Notes: generated from the sequence alone by a model not told the origin. Shown: positions 8,571 to 17,039, counted from the first letter of the stretch. The stretch: DNA of 33,905 bases from JBAPRR01 sp049281195 (GCA_049281195.1 JBAPRR010000183.1:1-33905), one strand, 5' to 3'. A program made the numbers and translations.

Positions 8571-10046
8571 TCAGCCCAGTGAGATCCAAATCGTCTTCAG
8601 TTCGGTGTACTGATCAAAGGCTTCGAGACCGTTGTCACGACCTCCGAAGCCCGACTGGCGATAACCGCCGAACGGCGTGGTGATGTCACCCTCGCTGTAA
8701 CCGTTGACTGCAACGGTTCCAGCCCGGATCGCCTTGGCGCTGCGTAGTGCAGTGTCCAGATCTTTTGACCACACGGTGGCGGCAAGACCGTAAGTGGTGT
8801 CATTCGCCAATCGGATGGCCTCAGCCTCGGTATCGAACCCGAGGACGGCGACGACGGGTCCGAAGATCTCGTCGCGGGCCAGGGCACTGGCCGGAGAAAC
8901 GTCGGTGACCACCGTCGGCTGGAAGAAGTTTCCGCCGCTGTCTTTGAGTGCTCTCGCACCACCTACGACGACATGCGCGCCGTCTGTCTTGGCCTGCTCC
9001 ACGTAACGCTCCACCCGATCGACGGCCGACGGCTCGATGAGCGGGCCGAGTGTCGTAGCTGGCTCGAGGGAGTCGCCCACTACATAGGACTCGGCTTGCT
9101 GCGCGAGCAGATCGGTGAACTCGTCGCGGATCTCGTTGGAGATGATGATGCGGGACCCGGCAGTGCAGTTCTGTCCGGCGGCGAAGAAGATGGCGTTGGC
9201 CAGATTTTCCGCGACCTGACCGAGGACAGGCCTGACATCGGTCATGACGACCTGGGGGCTCTTGCCTCCGAGCTCGAGCACGACCCGCTTCAGATTGCTG
9301 TCCGCTGCATACCTGAGGAACTCACGGCCGACCTCGGTCGAGCCCGTGAACGTCACTGCATCGACGTCACCGCTCAATCCCAATGCCCGTCCGGCGATAT
9401 GGCCGAGACCGGGCACGACATTGAAGACACCGGGCGGGATACCCGCTTCGAACGCCAGCTGTGCCAGCCGTAGCGTGCTCAGGGGCGCGAGCTCGGGGGG
9501 CTTGACCACGATGCTGTTCCCCGCCGCCAGGGCTGGTCCGAGCTTCCAGGCCAACACGCCGGCCGGAAAGTTCCATGGAAGAACGGCCCCCACCACACCA
9601 ACCGGCTCGCGAACGATAAGGCCGAGATTGTCCTCACCGCTCGGCGAGATCTTGCCGAAGACCTTGTCGGTTGCCTCTGCATACCATCCGATCGTGTGAG
9701 CGGCATCCGGGATGTCGAAGCCCCGCGTCTCGGTTATCGGACGTCCGGCGTCGGCAGAGTCGAGCACCGCGAGCTCTTCGATCGACCCCTGGATCCGCCC
9801 TACGAACTCGAGAAGAATTTCCTTGCGCTCGGCCGGGGATTTCCGGCTCCACACGCCTGACTCGAATGCGCCACGGGCACTTTCGACGGCTCGCCTTACG
9901 TCTGACTCCGACGCCGAGGCCACATCGACCAGGTGTTGCCCGTTCGAAGGCGTCACCACCTCGAAGGTTTCCCCATCTTGAGCAGGTGAAAAGGAACCAT
10001 CGATGAACAGTTGGGCCGGCGGTGACTCCGGGATAGTTACGGTCAT
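8571..10046 (-). CDS. NAD(P)-dependent aldehyde dehydrogenase (copy 1)
   Basis: This 491-residue protein has full family length. ATG 10046 follows GGAGGAG. Key residues: PWNF with Asn159 (oxyanion hole), VKPPE with Lys182 (cofactor), FTGSTEVG, ELGGKSP with general base Glu258, and GQNCTAG with nucleophile Cys294. The pattern is closest to betaine-aldehyde or gamma-glutamyl-aminobutyraldehyde type enzymes (PuuC-like). It lies between a second aldehyde dehydrogenase upstream (33-base gap) and the GMC gene downstream (69-base gap) in one unit. In a hydroxyproline route, an aldehyde dehydrogenase oxidises 2-oxoglutarate semialdehyde to 2-oxoglutarate; either copy could do this. Confidence 0.92.
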   Translation of the reverse strand: MTVTIPESPPAQLFIDGSFSPAQDGETFEVVTPSNGQHLVDVASASESDVRRAVESARGAFESGVWSRKSPAERKEILLEFVGRIQGSIEELAVLDSADAGRPITETRGFDIPDAAHTIGWYAEATDKVFGKISPSGEDNLGLIVREPVGVVGAVLPWNFPAGVLAWKLGPALAAGNSIVVKPPELAPLSTLRLAQLAFEAGIPPGVFNVVPGLGHIAGRALGLSGDVDAVTFTGSTEVGREFLRYAADSNLKRVVLELGGKSPQVVMTDVRPVLGQVAENLANAIFFAAGQNCTAGSRIIISNEIRDEFTDLLAQQAESYVVGDSLEPATTLGPLIEPSAVDRVERYVEQAKTDGAHVVVGGARALKDSGGNFFQPTVVTDVSPASALARDEIFGPVVAVLGFDTEAEAIRLANDTTYGLAATVWSKDLDTALRSAKAIRAGTVAVNGYSEGDITTPFGGYRQSGFGGRDNGLEAFDQYTELKTIWISLG

Positions 10047-10079
10047 GCCTCTCCTCCAAAGTGGGACGCTTGGCGCCGG

Positions 10080-11525
10080 TCAGGCAAGGTTGATCACAAC
10101 CTGCTTGACCCTGGTGAACTCCTCCACTCCCGCCAGACCACCCTCCTTGCCGTATCCCGAACCGCGGAAACCTCCGATGGGGAGCTCGGGTCCAAGAGCA
10201 AGGTGATTGTTGAGCCATACGTTTCCGAAGTGCAGCCCGTTCACCATTCGAAGCCCGCGACCAATGTCGCGGGTCCACACCGAACCGGCCAGGCCGTATG
10301 CGACATCGTTCGCCATGGACAGGGCGCTGTCCTCGTCGGTGAACTCCTGCACCGTGATGACGGGGCCGAAGATCTCCTCCTGGACGAGCTCGTCTCCCTG
10401 AGACAACTCAGAAACGATGGTCGGTTCGAAGAAGTAACCGGGACGATCAGGCGCTTTCCCACCGAGGACGATTTCCGATTGCGGCGAACGGCTCTCCAAC
10501 AGCCCGATAACCCGATCCCTCTGTCTCTGCGAGATAAGCGGCCCCAGGTTCGTGGCCGGATCAAAGGGATCCCCCATAACGGCTCCCTTCTGTATGCCGT
10601 CGGCAAGGGCCGTAACGAAGTCTTTCCTGATCTCTTTTTGCACCAGCAATCTGGTGGCGGCCATACACTCCTGACCGCCGTTGTACAGGGAGCTACCGCT
10701 CAAGTTGGAGATCGCCTGGTCGAAGTCGACATCGTTGAACACGACCACCGGCGAGTTGCCGCCGAGCTCGAGGATCAGGCGCTTCGGACCGGACGCGGCC
10801 GCGGCCGCGATGAGGCGTCCAGCCCGAGTGGAGCCGGTGAAGGAGATGAGATCGATACCAGGGTGCTCGACCAGAGACGCACCCGTTGTGGCCCCCCGTC
10901 CCTGCACCAGGTTCACAACGCCGGGCGGCAGCACTTCGTTCGCCAACTCCACGAAACGCAATGTCGAAAGCGGGGTGTTCTCCGCAGGCTTCACCACGAT
11001 GGTGTTACCGGTGGCGACTGCCGGAGCTATCTTCCAAACCGCCTGCCACAGAGGAAAGTTCCACGGCGTGATCGCGGCCACCACTCCGACGGGCTCGCGA
11101 CGGAGGTACGACGTGTTGCCCTCGACATATTCACCCGCCGGTTGCGAGCTCATGACTCGAGACGCGGCTCCGAAGTACCGAAGCGAGTCGATGATTCCGG
11201 GCAATTCGTTGTCCCGACTGGCCGCCCAGGGTTTTCCGGCATCGAGAACCTCGAGGGTGGCGAGCTCGTCGATGTGCTCTTCGACCAGGTCCGCGAGCTT
11301 GCGGACCGCGTTCGCGCGCTCTCCCGGTGTTTGCGCCGACCACCCCGGAAACGCTGCGTTTGCGTTTACGACGGCTTGATCGACATCGAACTTGCTCGAC
11401 TCGACGAAAGTTCCGAGCACTTCTTCGGTGGCGGGGTTGAGGACGGTAATCTCGGCGCTCCCGCTGCCGTTGTGTTTTTGTCCTCCGACAACGTTTCCGA
11501 TCTCGGGCAGGGTGACGCGCTTCAA
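10080..11525 (-). CDS. NAD(P)-dependent aldehyde dehydrogenase (copy 2)
   Basis: The protein has 481 residues. The start is TTG 11525, chosen because AGGAG lies 9 bases upstream and the reading begins with a family-typical short N-terminus. Residues: Asn156 in PWNF, the Lys in VVKPAEN, general base Glu253 in ELGGNSP and nucleophile Cys287 in GGQECMAA. It is clearly diverged from copy 1, so this is not a recent duplication; it resembles aminobutyraldehyde or betaine-aldehyde type enzymes. It begins 18 bases after the DHDPS-family gene. This makes it the first candidate to consume the aldehyde produced by that lyase, if the route is hydroxyproline catabolism. Confidence 0.92.
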   Translation of the reverse strand: MKRVTLPEIGNVVGGQKHNGSGSAEITVLNPATEEVLGTFVESSKFDVDQAVVNANAAFPGWSAQTPGERANAVRKLADLVEEHIDELATLEVLDAGKPWAASRDNELPGIIDSLRYFGAASRVMSSQPAGEYVEGNTSYLRREPVGVVAAITPWNFPLWQAVWKIAPAVATGNTIVVKPAENTPLSTLRFVELANEVLPPGVVNLVQGRGATTGASLVEHPGIDLISFTGSTRAGRLIAAAAASGPKRLILELGGNSPVVVFNDVDFDQAISNLSGSSLYNGGQECMAATRLLVQKEIRKDFVTALADGIQKGAVMGDPFDPATNLGPLISQRQRDRVIGLLESRSPQSEIVLGGKAPDRPGYFFEPTIVSELSQGDELVQEEIFGPVITVQEFTDEDSALSMANDVAYGLAGSVWTRDIGRGLRMVNGLHFGNVWLNNHLALGPELPIGGFRGSGYGKEGGLAGVEEFTRVKQVVINLA

Positions 11526-11543
11526 GTTTTTTGACTCCTACGA

Positions 11544-12437
11544 TCAGACGGCTGCGGTCTCGAAAGCCGCCAGGATCTTTCGAAGCTCGGCCTCACGCTC
11601 GCCCTCGAGCGATTCCATCGGGGCACGGGGGTCCCCTACGGGCCGGCCCAGGATCTTCAAGGCACCCTTCACTCCGGTTACGTAACCACCGGACATCAGA
11701 AACTCTGCCACCGGAAACACGCGGTTCCACAGGTCCCTGGCGGCGGCGATATGGCCCGACCTGATGGAGTTGTAAACGTCAACCAGTTCAGGGGCGATGA
11801 AGTTCGCTCCGCCGTTGACTGCACCTGCCGCGCCTTCCACGAGCGCCGCGAAATACAGGGTGTCGTGACCGATGAAGACACCGAGGACGTCTGAGTACTC
11901 GTGAATAAGCCGGGCGGCCTGGGCGTAATCTCCGCTCGTATCTTTGAGGTACTTGATATTCGGAACGTCCATGGCCAGTTCGGCTACATCTTCGGGCAGC
12001 AGGTTCACACCCGTTGCGACAGGGAGGTTGTAGACCATCACGTCGACATCGATCGACGAGGCGATAGAACGGAAGTGGTTCATCGTCTCCGCAACCGTCA
12101 GCGGCTCGTAGTACGGAGCGACGACCATTACCGCGGCGGCACCGGATTTCTCTGCATGCTGGGAAAGGGCTATTGCCTCCCGAGTGGTCATGGCGCCGGT
12201 CTGCACGATGACCGGAACGCGCCCGGCGGTTTGGTCGACCACAATTTCGACGACCTGTCGCCGTTCCTTGTTGGACATTGCCGCGAACTCGCCGGTGGAC
12301 CCGGCCGGGATCAGCCCGTGAACGTTGCTCGTGACGTTGTACTCGACCAGGGTGCGGAGACTCGCCTCATCGACCTCTTCACCTCCGGCAGTGAAAGGTG
12401 TGACCAGTGCAGTGAGAACGCCGTGGAGGTTATTCAT
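11544..12437 (-). CDS. DHDPS/NAL-family class I aldolase or deaminase; candidate pyrroline-4-hydroxy-2-carboxylate deaminase
   Basis: This is a 297-residue TIM-barrel enzyme of normal family length. The start is ATG 12437 with GGAAGGAAAAAGG just upstream; an open frame extending to 12548 is untranslated leader containing the operator. Motifs: GSTGE at 46-50 (2-oxo-acid carboxylate binding), YNLP with Tyr136, and KYLKDTSGD with the Schiff-base Lys165. The family makes or breaks bonds on 2-oxo acids. Next to a proline-racemase-family epimerase and aldehyde dehydrogenases, the best fit is the hydroxyproline-pathway deaminase, which yields 2-oxoglutarate semialdehyde and ammonia. Alternatives are a 2-keto-3-deoxy sugar acid aldolase or dehydratase. 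It is the first gene of a unit with ALDH copies 2 and 1 and GMC copy 1. Confidence 0.88.
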   Translation of the reverse strand: MNNLHGVLTALVTPFTAGGEEVDEASLRTLVEYNVTSNVHGLIPAGSTGEFAAMSNKERRQVVEIVVDQTAGRVPVIVQTGAMTTREAIALSQHAEKSGAAAVMVVAPYYEPLTVAETMNHFRSIASSIDVDVMVYNLPVATGVNLLPEDVAELAMDVPNIKYLKDTSGDYAQAARLIHEYSDVLGVFIGHDTLYFAALVEGAAGAVNGGANFIAPELVDVYNSIRSGHIAAARDLWNRVFPVAEFLMSGGYVTGVKGALKILGRPVGDPRAPMESLEGEREAELRKILAAFETAAV

Positions 12438-12450
12438 CCTTTTTCCTTCC

Positions 12451-12465
12451 GACTGTCGACAATCT
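12451..12465 (-). promoter_or_regulatory. Predicted operator A, upstream of the lyase-ALDH-ALDH-GMC unit
   Basis: On the minus strand this reads GATTGTCGACAGTCG, a near-palindrome centred on TGTCGACA (12454-12461). It matches the sites at 25914-25929 and 26889-26903 at 14 and 13 of 15 positions. It begins 14 bases upstream of the ATG at 12437 and overlaps the predicted -10 box, a position suited to repression. GntR regulators of the FCD class often bind palindromes with TTGT...ACAA cores, so the regulator at 15158-15826 is the natural candidate. Confidence 0.75.
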
Positions 12466-12489
12466 ACATAGCTACCGACGGCGTCGCAA
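12461..12489 (-). promoter_or_regulatory. Predicted sigma-70-type promoter for the lyase unit
   Basis: On the minus strand a TTGCGA box (12484-12489) and a TAGATT box (12461-12466) are separated by exactly 17 bases. Each matches its consensus at four of six positions. The -10 overlaps operator A. This is a motif-level prediction. Confidence 0.45.
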
Positions 12490-12498
12490 CCGGCTGGC

Positions 12499-13482
12499 TC
12501 AGGCCCGGAGGGCCCTAACGAGCGCTCCGACCCCGACGAGTACGTCATTCACCGGGACTCCTGGTGGAGGCGCGAGCACGCACCAATCGGCGCCCGACAT
12601 CGCCAACTCGACTACACGCGAAGCCGATCGTTCGGGTTCTCCCCAGATGGCCAGACGCTCCAGCCATGCTTCGGGCAGCCAGCTCCCCGAAACGTCGTTT
12701 TGTTCCCGAGCCAACTCGAGGATCTCAGTTCCGAACCCGGTCCCCTGAAGTTGAGCGTCGAGGGCGGGACCCAACTGCGCCACGATGGCCTGGCGTAGCG
12801 CTTGGGTGGAGGCTTGGTCGGCCGGGGCGAACCAGTTGTAGGAGACGATGGTATGAGGCTCCGATGACGCGTCTCGCCCCTCACCGATCAGACTCAGGGC
12901 CACGCGGATGTATTCGGGAGTGCACGGTTCGGCCAGAATCGTCCCTTGCGCCACCCGTCCGGATGCCTTCAAAGAAGCCGGGCGGCGAACCCCGGCAAAG
13001 ACGGGTGGAACGACCGAGGGCGGTTGATCGAGCTTGACCGCGTCGAGATGCACGTGATGACCGCTCACGCTCACGGTCTCGCCCGCTAGAAGTCGTCGCA
13101 GAACGCTGATCGTCTCTCCGAGGGCGGCTACAGGCTTGGTGGGCCACACACCCACCTGGGTCATCCATTCCGGCATCCCGTGTCCTATCCCGACGATGAG
13201 TCTCCCCGGGTGCGCGTTGGCGAGGGTGGCGATCTCCATGGCGGTGAACGCGACGTTCCGTGCTGCAGCCGGCAAGATGCCGAGACCCACAGTGAGTCCG
13301 TTCGTACGATCGAGAACCATTGCCGCCATTGCCGGCCCCGAAGCGGTGAAACAGTCTTCCGCCAGCCACACACCATCGATTCCGCACGAATCCAACTGCA
13401 CGGTGAGATCCAGAAACTCCGGAACGGCTAATCCCTTCGGTACCAGCACGCCTATAAGCGGAGGCGTCTGCGCCGGTGTCAA
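12499..13482 (-). CDS. LLM-class (luciferase-like) flavin-dependent oxidoreductase
   Basis: This 327-residue protein has the bacterial luciferase/F420-reductase barrel pattern: IGVLVPKG first strand, GIDGVWLAEDCF, LTVGLGILPAAARN, ATLANAHPGRLIVGIGHGMPEWM, and a C-terminal SGADWCVL strand. Members use FMN or coenzyme F420; this sequence does not decide which. The TTG start lies directly after the TGA stop of the epimerase gene with no gap, so translation is probably coupled. It is the third gene of the small-subunit, epimerase, LLM unit. Its step is unclear. LLM enzymes are not part of the textbook hydroxyproline route, so it may act on an N-methylated or otherwise modified substrate, or a different ring. 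Confidence 0.85.
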   Translation of the reverse strand: MTPAQTPPLIGVLVPKGLAVPEFLDLTVQLDSCGIDGVWLAEDCFTASGPAMAAMVLDRTNGLTVGLGILPAAARNVAFTAMEIATLANAHPGRLIVGIGHGMPEWMTQVGVWPTKPVAALGETISVLRRLLAGETVSVSGHHVHLDAVKLDQPPSVVPPVFAGVRRPASLKASGRVAQGTILAEPCTPEYIRVALSLIGEGRDASSEPHTIVSYNWFAPADQASTQALRQAIVAQLGPALDAQLQGTGFGTEILELAREQNDVSGSWLPEAWLERLAIWGEPERSASRVVELAMSGADWCVLAPPPGVPVNDVLVGVGALVRALRA

Positions 13483-14502
13483 TCAGACATCCGAAAGCTC
13501 GTATCCAACAGGGAACGGGTCCGATGGATCGAGCCCCACCTGCGCTATCGAAGTGATGTGCGCCGAACCGGCCACACTCGGCACGATGGCGGGAACATCG
13601 CCGACCGAGGTGAGACTCTCGATACGCCCGTGGTAGCGGGACCCGATGAGCGACTCGTGCACGAAGGTCTCCCCTGGTTCGATCTGCCCCTTCGCGTACA
13701 AGACAGCCAGCCGCGCCGATGTGCCGGTGCCACATGGAGAACGATCCACGCGACCGGGAGAGACGATCACGGTGTTACGCGAGGCCAGAACCCCTTCCTC
13801 GCGCCTCAGTGGGCCGGTGAATTCCGTTTGAGTGATACCGGCGTAGCGAGGTTCGAGTGGGTGAACAGCGGTGAGCTGTTCTGCCGCCGCCGACTTGACC
13901 ACCTGTCCGACGCGGCACAGCTCGGCCGCCTCTTCAGGAACAAGCGAAAATCCCAGATCCGCGGCATCGACGAGAACGTATGCCATGCCGCCCCACGCCA
14001 CATCGACCCGCACCGGTCCATAACCCGGGATATCGATCTTGCGGTCCAGGTGGTAAACGAACGCGGGCTGATTGACAAACCGGACGCTTGTGACTTTGCC
14101 GTCATGACATTCGCATGTCAGCGGGATCAGTCCGGCCGGGGACTCCAAAACCAGATTGGTGATGGGCTCGACGATCGGCACCATGCCGGTCTCGAGAAGA
14201 ACCGTTGCCGTGCAGATGGTGTTGCTCCCCGACATCACGGGGTATTCGGTGGTCTCCGCGATCACATAGCCGAGGTCGGCTTCGGGGACCGACGAGGGCA
14301 GCACGAAGTTCACGCTCCTTATGACCGACCCTCGCGGCGGGAGCAAGAGCAGCCTGCGGATTTCGTCCAGGTGCTGTTCCATGTAGAGGCGCTTGTCGAA
14401 CATGGATGCGCCCGGCACCTTGCCGAGCCCACCTGTCACTACGTCCCCGATCTCTCCCCCGGTGTGGCAGCCCACCACTGTCAACGTTCGGCTCCAACGC
14501 AC
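13483..14502 (-). CDS. Proline-racemase-family enzyme, Ser/Cys type; candidate 4-hydroxyproline 2-epimerase
   Basis: The protein has 339 residues, full family length. GTG 14502 is preceded by GGAGAG, which overlaps the stop of the small-subunit gene. The N-terminal VVGCHTGGEIGDVVTGG and the C-terminal DRSPCGTGTSA motif identify the proline racemase superfamily. The second catalytic residue is Cys257; the first position, normally Cys in MCGHGT, is Ser91 in MSGSNTI. The superfamily has Cys/Cys racemases and epimerases, Ser/Cys 4-hydroxyproline 2-epimerases, and Cys/Thr trans-3-hydroxyproline dehydratases, so this belongs to the Ser/Cys class. The expected reaction is trans-4-hydroxy-L-proline to cis-4-hydroxy-D-proline in the cytoplasm. 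Neighbouring DHDPS-family and ALDH genes support this. A related imino acid or 3-hydroxyproline as substrate remains possible. Confidence 0.9.
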   Translation of the reverse strand: MRWSRTLTVVGCHTGGEIGDVVTGGLGKVPGASMFDKRLYMEQHLDEIRRLLLLPPRGSVIRSVNFVLPSSVPEADLGYVIAETTEYPVMSGSNTICTATVLLETGMVPIVEPITNLVLESPAGLIPLTCECHDGKVTSVRFVNQPAFVYHLDRKIDIPGYGPVRVDVAWGGMAYVLVDAADLGFSLVPEEAAELCRVGQVVKSAAAEQLTAVHPLEPRYAGITQTEFTGPLRREEGVLASRNTVIVSPGRVDRSPCGTGTSARLAVLYAKGQIEPGETFVHESLIGSRYHGRIESLTSVGDVPAIVPSVAGSAHITSIAQVGLDPSDPFPVGYELSDV

Positions 14503-14511
14503 GATTCAGCC

Positions 14512-14997
14512 CTACTCTCCTGCCGCGCTAACGAAAATGGGACCCCTGGCTACGACAGGGTCGAGGATTCCGTCTTCGAGTTGATCGGCGGCCTCTGTGG
14601 TCCCGGGAGCCGACTTTCCCTGGCCGGGGTAGCCGATTCCCGCCCGCACATCGGGAACCATCAAGTAAGCGCCTGCGACCACGCTCGAAAATACGATGAA
14701 TTTGTCGGATTCGTTGTCGTTCAGTTCTTCGAGGCGGCGCCACATGGTGGCGGTATCGTCACTTTCCAGCTTGGCCAGACATTCGATGAATACTTCAAAA
14801 TGCTCGGCTCGCGCGGCGAGCGCACGTCTGACCCAATCGCGATAGTTCGGCGCGGCGCTTGCCGCCGGGTTGGAACTCGATGCGGGAATAAGACAGTTGG
14901 CGGCGGCTTCGAGGGTGGTCCATTCGAGGTCAGACAACTCTCTCGGAGCGACGGTGATCCGCAGAGGGACTGACAACCTCACCTCGACAGATGACAC
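14512..14997 (-). CDS. Gluconate 2-dehydrogenase subunit 3-like small subunit (copy 1)
   Basis: The protein has 161 residues; GTG 14997 is preceded by AGAGGAG. The core AGAYLMVPDVRAGIGYPGQG (about 108-127) and a C-terminal DGILDPVVARGPIF match the second copy at 17040-17510 and the gamma-subunit family of FAD-dependent gluconate or glucose dehydrogenases. Those subunits chaperone and often export the catalytic subunit by a Tat signal. No Tat motif is present here, agreeing with a cytoplasmic GMC partner. It is the first gene of the unit with the epimerase and LLM enzyme. The GMC partner is probably copy 1 at 6900-8501, six kilobases away, since copy 2 has its own small subunit next to it. Confidence 0.75.
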   Translation of the reverse strand: MSSVEVRLSVPLRITVAPRELSDLEWTTLEAAANCLIPASSSNPAASAAPNYRDWVRRALAARAEHFEVFIECLAKLESDDTATMWRRLEELNDNESDKFIVFSSVVAGAYLMVPDVRAGIGYPGQGKSAPGTTEAADQLEDGILDPVVARGPIFVSAAGE

Positions 14998-15020
14998 GTT
15001 GACACTCCTCTGCTAGTAGT

Positions 15021-15039
15021 CTTGTCGACTGTACACAAG
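15021..15039. promoter_or_regulatory. Predicted operator D between the regulator and the epimerase unit
   Basis: The sequence CTTGTCGACTGTACACAAG is an imperfect palindrome with CTTGT and ACAAG ends. It contains the TTGTCGAC core shared with operators A and B, although the right half differs. It lies 24 bases upstream of the minus-strand start at 14997 and about 120 bases upstream of the regulator start, so it could control both, including autoregulation. Confidence 0.6.
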
Positions 15040-15050
15040 TTAACCGTAAT
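15022..15050 (+). promoter_or_regulatory. Possible promoter of the GntR regulator
   Basis: TTGTCG (15022-15027) and CGTAAT (15045-15050) are spaced by 17 bases on the plus strand. Each matches four of six consensus positions. The -35 box lies inside operator D, which would fit autoregulation. Confidence 0.35.
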
Positions 15051-15157
15051 CCCGGTGAGGTGGTCCATCAGCGGGCATCCGCGAAAGCGCCCGGCACTTC
15101 TGCTGTCGTGTTATCAAGCAGGTTGCAACAGTCGCGGTGAGTTTGGAAGGTGGGTTC

Positions 15158-15826
15158 ATGGCTCTGGCGAAGCTTCAACAGCGGACGACCCCTGACACTG
15201 TTGCGGACACCCTGCGCGAGGCAATTCTCGACGGAACGTTGCCTGCAGGGGATCAACTGCGTGAGACACAGATCGCGGCTGAGCTCGGGATCAGCCGGGC
15301 GCCGCTGCGTGAGGCCTTTCGTCGCCTCGAAGAAGAAGGCCTGGTGGTCAAGGTTCCCTTCGTCGGAGCCTTCGTCGCCGAAATCAGCGAAAGCTCTATC
15401 GCCGATATCGCCAGACTCCGCGTCGTTCTCGAGCCATGGGCGATACGGCAAGGGTGGAATACCCTGCACAACGAGAAACTCCCCTATCTGCGGTCGATCA
15501 TCGAACAACTCGACGCCACCGCCCACAACGGCAATATCCAACAAAGCATCGCCGCCCACCTCGCCTTCCACCGGACGATTTACGAATCGGCGAACAACGA
15601 GGCGCTCACCAACCTGTGGCGGGGTTGGGAGAACCAACTCCGCCTCTTTTTGGCCGCCGATTACCGGGCCTATGACGATCCGATGGCGACGCACCACGCT
15701 CACGCAGTCCTGCTGGAAAAGATCATCAACGGTGACCTTCGGTCAATACAGAAGGAACTGGCCACGCACATTCACGTGGCAATTGGTGTGACGGCCGACA
15801 GCAGCGCACCGCGACGACGGAAATAG
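15158..15826 (+). CDS. GntR-family transcriptional regulator, FadR/FCD type
   Basis: The protein has 222 residues. ATG 15158 follows GGAAGGTGGG, so it is preferred over the upstream GTG 15137. The N-terminal winged helix-turn-helix (about residues 10-70) has the typical ADTLREAILDGTLPAGDQL, ETQIAAELGISRAPLREAFRRLEEEGLV and a wing with GAFVAEI. The C-terminal all-helical FCD ligand domain shows HLAFHRTIYESANNEAL and a later HHAHAVLLEKI, where the metal-binding histidines of the family fall. FCD regulators mostly bind organic acids or amino acids and repress nearby catabolic genes. Placed between two catabolic units and facing one, with palindromes of the class it should bind upstream of several units, it is the likely master regulator. 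The effector is unknown; a pathway intermediate is inferred. Confidence 0.92.
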   Translation: MALAKLQQRTTPDTVADTLREAILDGTLPAGDQLRETQIAAELGISRAPLREAFRRLEEEGLVVKVPFVGAFVAEISESSIADIARLRVVLEPWAIRQGWNTLHNEKLPYLRSIIEQLDATAHNGNIQQSIAAHLAFHRTIYESANNEALTNLWRGWENQLRLFLAADYRAYDDPMATHHAHAVLLEKIINGDLRSIQKELATHIHVAIGVTADSSAPRRRK

Positions 15827-15879
15827 CGTCAGCTGATCCGGCCACAAGCTGGGCGCTGAAGATTTCTCCCATTTCGCGC

Positions 15880-17001
15880 TCACCCGCCCAGACGGAGAGA
15901 AAGAAGCGGCTCGCCGAGCGTGGTCGTATCCACCACGATCCCGAGCCCGGGAGCGGTTGGTGCCGAACCTCGACCGTCGACCATGCGGGGCGTATGCCCG
16001 GCGATGAATCCATCCGACGTGAGCTCGTTCAACAGCGGTGTCAAAAGGAGACTTTCCGGACGCGTACTCGCTGCAATATGCGACACGGCGGCCGAGATCA
16101 CATCGCCACCCCACATATCCTCTATTCCCAGATCGAGATTCAGCTCCTGCATGGTGTCCCGGAACAACGCCGCCTTAGTCAATCCACCGACGCGGCTGAT
16201 CTTGACGTTTATCGCCACCGCTCCGGCCACGTTCTTAGCCAAGAACAGATCCTCCAGGCGCACGATTGACTCGTCCAGAATCAGCGGAAGGTCGCAGTGC
16301 CTGGTGGCGAGCACGCAATCCTCGGTCGTTCGACAGGGCTGCTCCAAAAAGATCGGTAGATCACGAATGCCCCGTACCACCACCCGAGCTTGAGCAAGGC
16401 TCCATCCGCCGTTTGCATCGGCACTAATGATGGTCTCACTGTCTCCGGCCTCTACGCACGCGGCACATCTTTCGATGTCGATGGAAGGTTCGTTTCCGAC
16501 CTTCAGCTGGAAGCGATTAACTCCGAGGGCTCGACGTTCGGTGATGTATCGTCCCATGTCCTCCGGGTCACGCAGTGGGACGGGCTCGTAGATCGCATAC
16601 GAGTCTTGGAGTAAGCCGCCGAGCAACAGCGAGACGGGCACATTCAGGATTTGGCCCTTCAGATCCCAACAGGCGATGTCAATGGGACTCTTGGCATAAC
16701 TCTGGCCGATCATCAAAGAGTCCATGAGCCTATTTATGGCGGAGATGTTCGTGGGGTCAGCGCCCAGAAGATCCGGTGCCATGAACGCGACCGCCGCTCT
16801 CACATCTTCAGTGAACGTCGGGAGGTAGGTCGCCCCGAGGGGGGTGATCTCACCCCATCCGACATGTCCAGTGTCACTGGTGAGCCGCACGAGCGTTCCG
16901 GTCTGGCGCGACGCCGCCCGCCCCCCGGACATCACATATTCGCCGTGCGCGTAGCCGACCGAATAACCGAACACGTCTATACCGACAATGGTGGCGTGCA
17001 C
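15880..17001 (-). CDS. Enolase-superfamily (mandelate racemase/MLE) enzyme, HpbD-like (copy 1)
   Basis: The protein has 373 residues. The start is GTG 17001 with AAGGA upstream. It has the superfamily capping domain and barrel: QSYAKSPIDIACWDLKG, FQLKVG with Lys167, metal ligands Asp195 (ADANGGW), Glu220 (LEQPC) and Asp243 (LDES), VKISRVGG with Lys267, and MWGGDVISAAVSHIA. Two opposed lysines with a QxK rather than KxK first motif match the arrangement recalled for 4-hydroxyproline betaine 2-epimerase (HpbD); cis-3-hydroxyproline dehydratase is a related option. The predicted reaction is proton abstraction next to the carboxylate of an imino acid or betaine. It is the last gene of the importer operon, 38 bases after the small subunit, and ends 53 bases from the convergent regulator gene. 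Confidence 0.88.
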   Translation of the reverse strand: MHATIVGIDVFGYSVGYAHGEYVMSGGRAASRQTGTLVRLTSDTGHVGWGEITPLGATYLPTFTEDVRAAVAFMAPDLLGADPTNISAINRLMDSLMIGQSYAKSPIDIACWDLKGQILNVPVSLLLGGLLQDSYAIYEPVPLRDPEDMGRYITERRALGVNRFQLKVGNEPSIDIERCAACVEAGDSETIISADANGGWSLAQARVVVRGIRDLPIFLEQPCRTTEDCVLATRHCDLPLILDESIVRLEDLFLAKNVAGAVAINVKISRVGGLTKAALFRDTMQELNLDLGIEDMWGGDVISAAVSHIAASTRPESLLLTPLLNELTSDGFIAGHTPRMVDGRGSAPTAPGLGIVVDTTTLGEPLLSLRLGG

Positions 17002-17039
17002 CTAATTGGATCCTTTCGAATGGTCGAGCGAACCGAGCG

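Noticed and set aside
10203..11534. A 443-codon open frame on the plus strand opposite aldehyde dehydrogenase copy 2
   Set aside because: Its translation has no recognisable domain and is rich in Arg and His, as expected for the antisense of a high-GC gene; the opposite strand encodes a complete dehydrogenase with all active-site residues.
13558..14973. A 471-codon plus-strand open frame across the epimerase and small-subunit genes
   Set aside because: It spans two well-supported minus-strand genes and their junction and shows no family motif.
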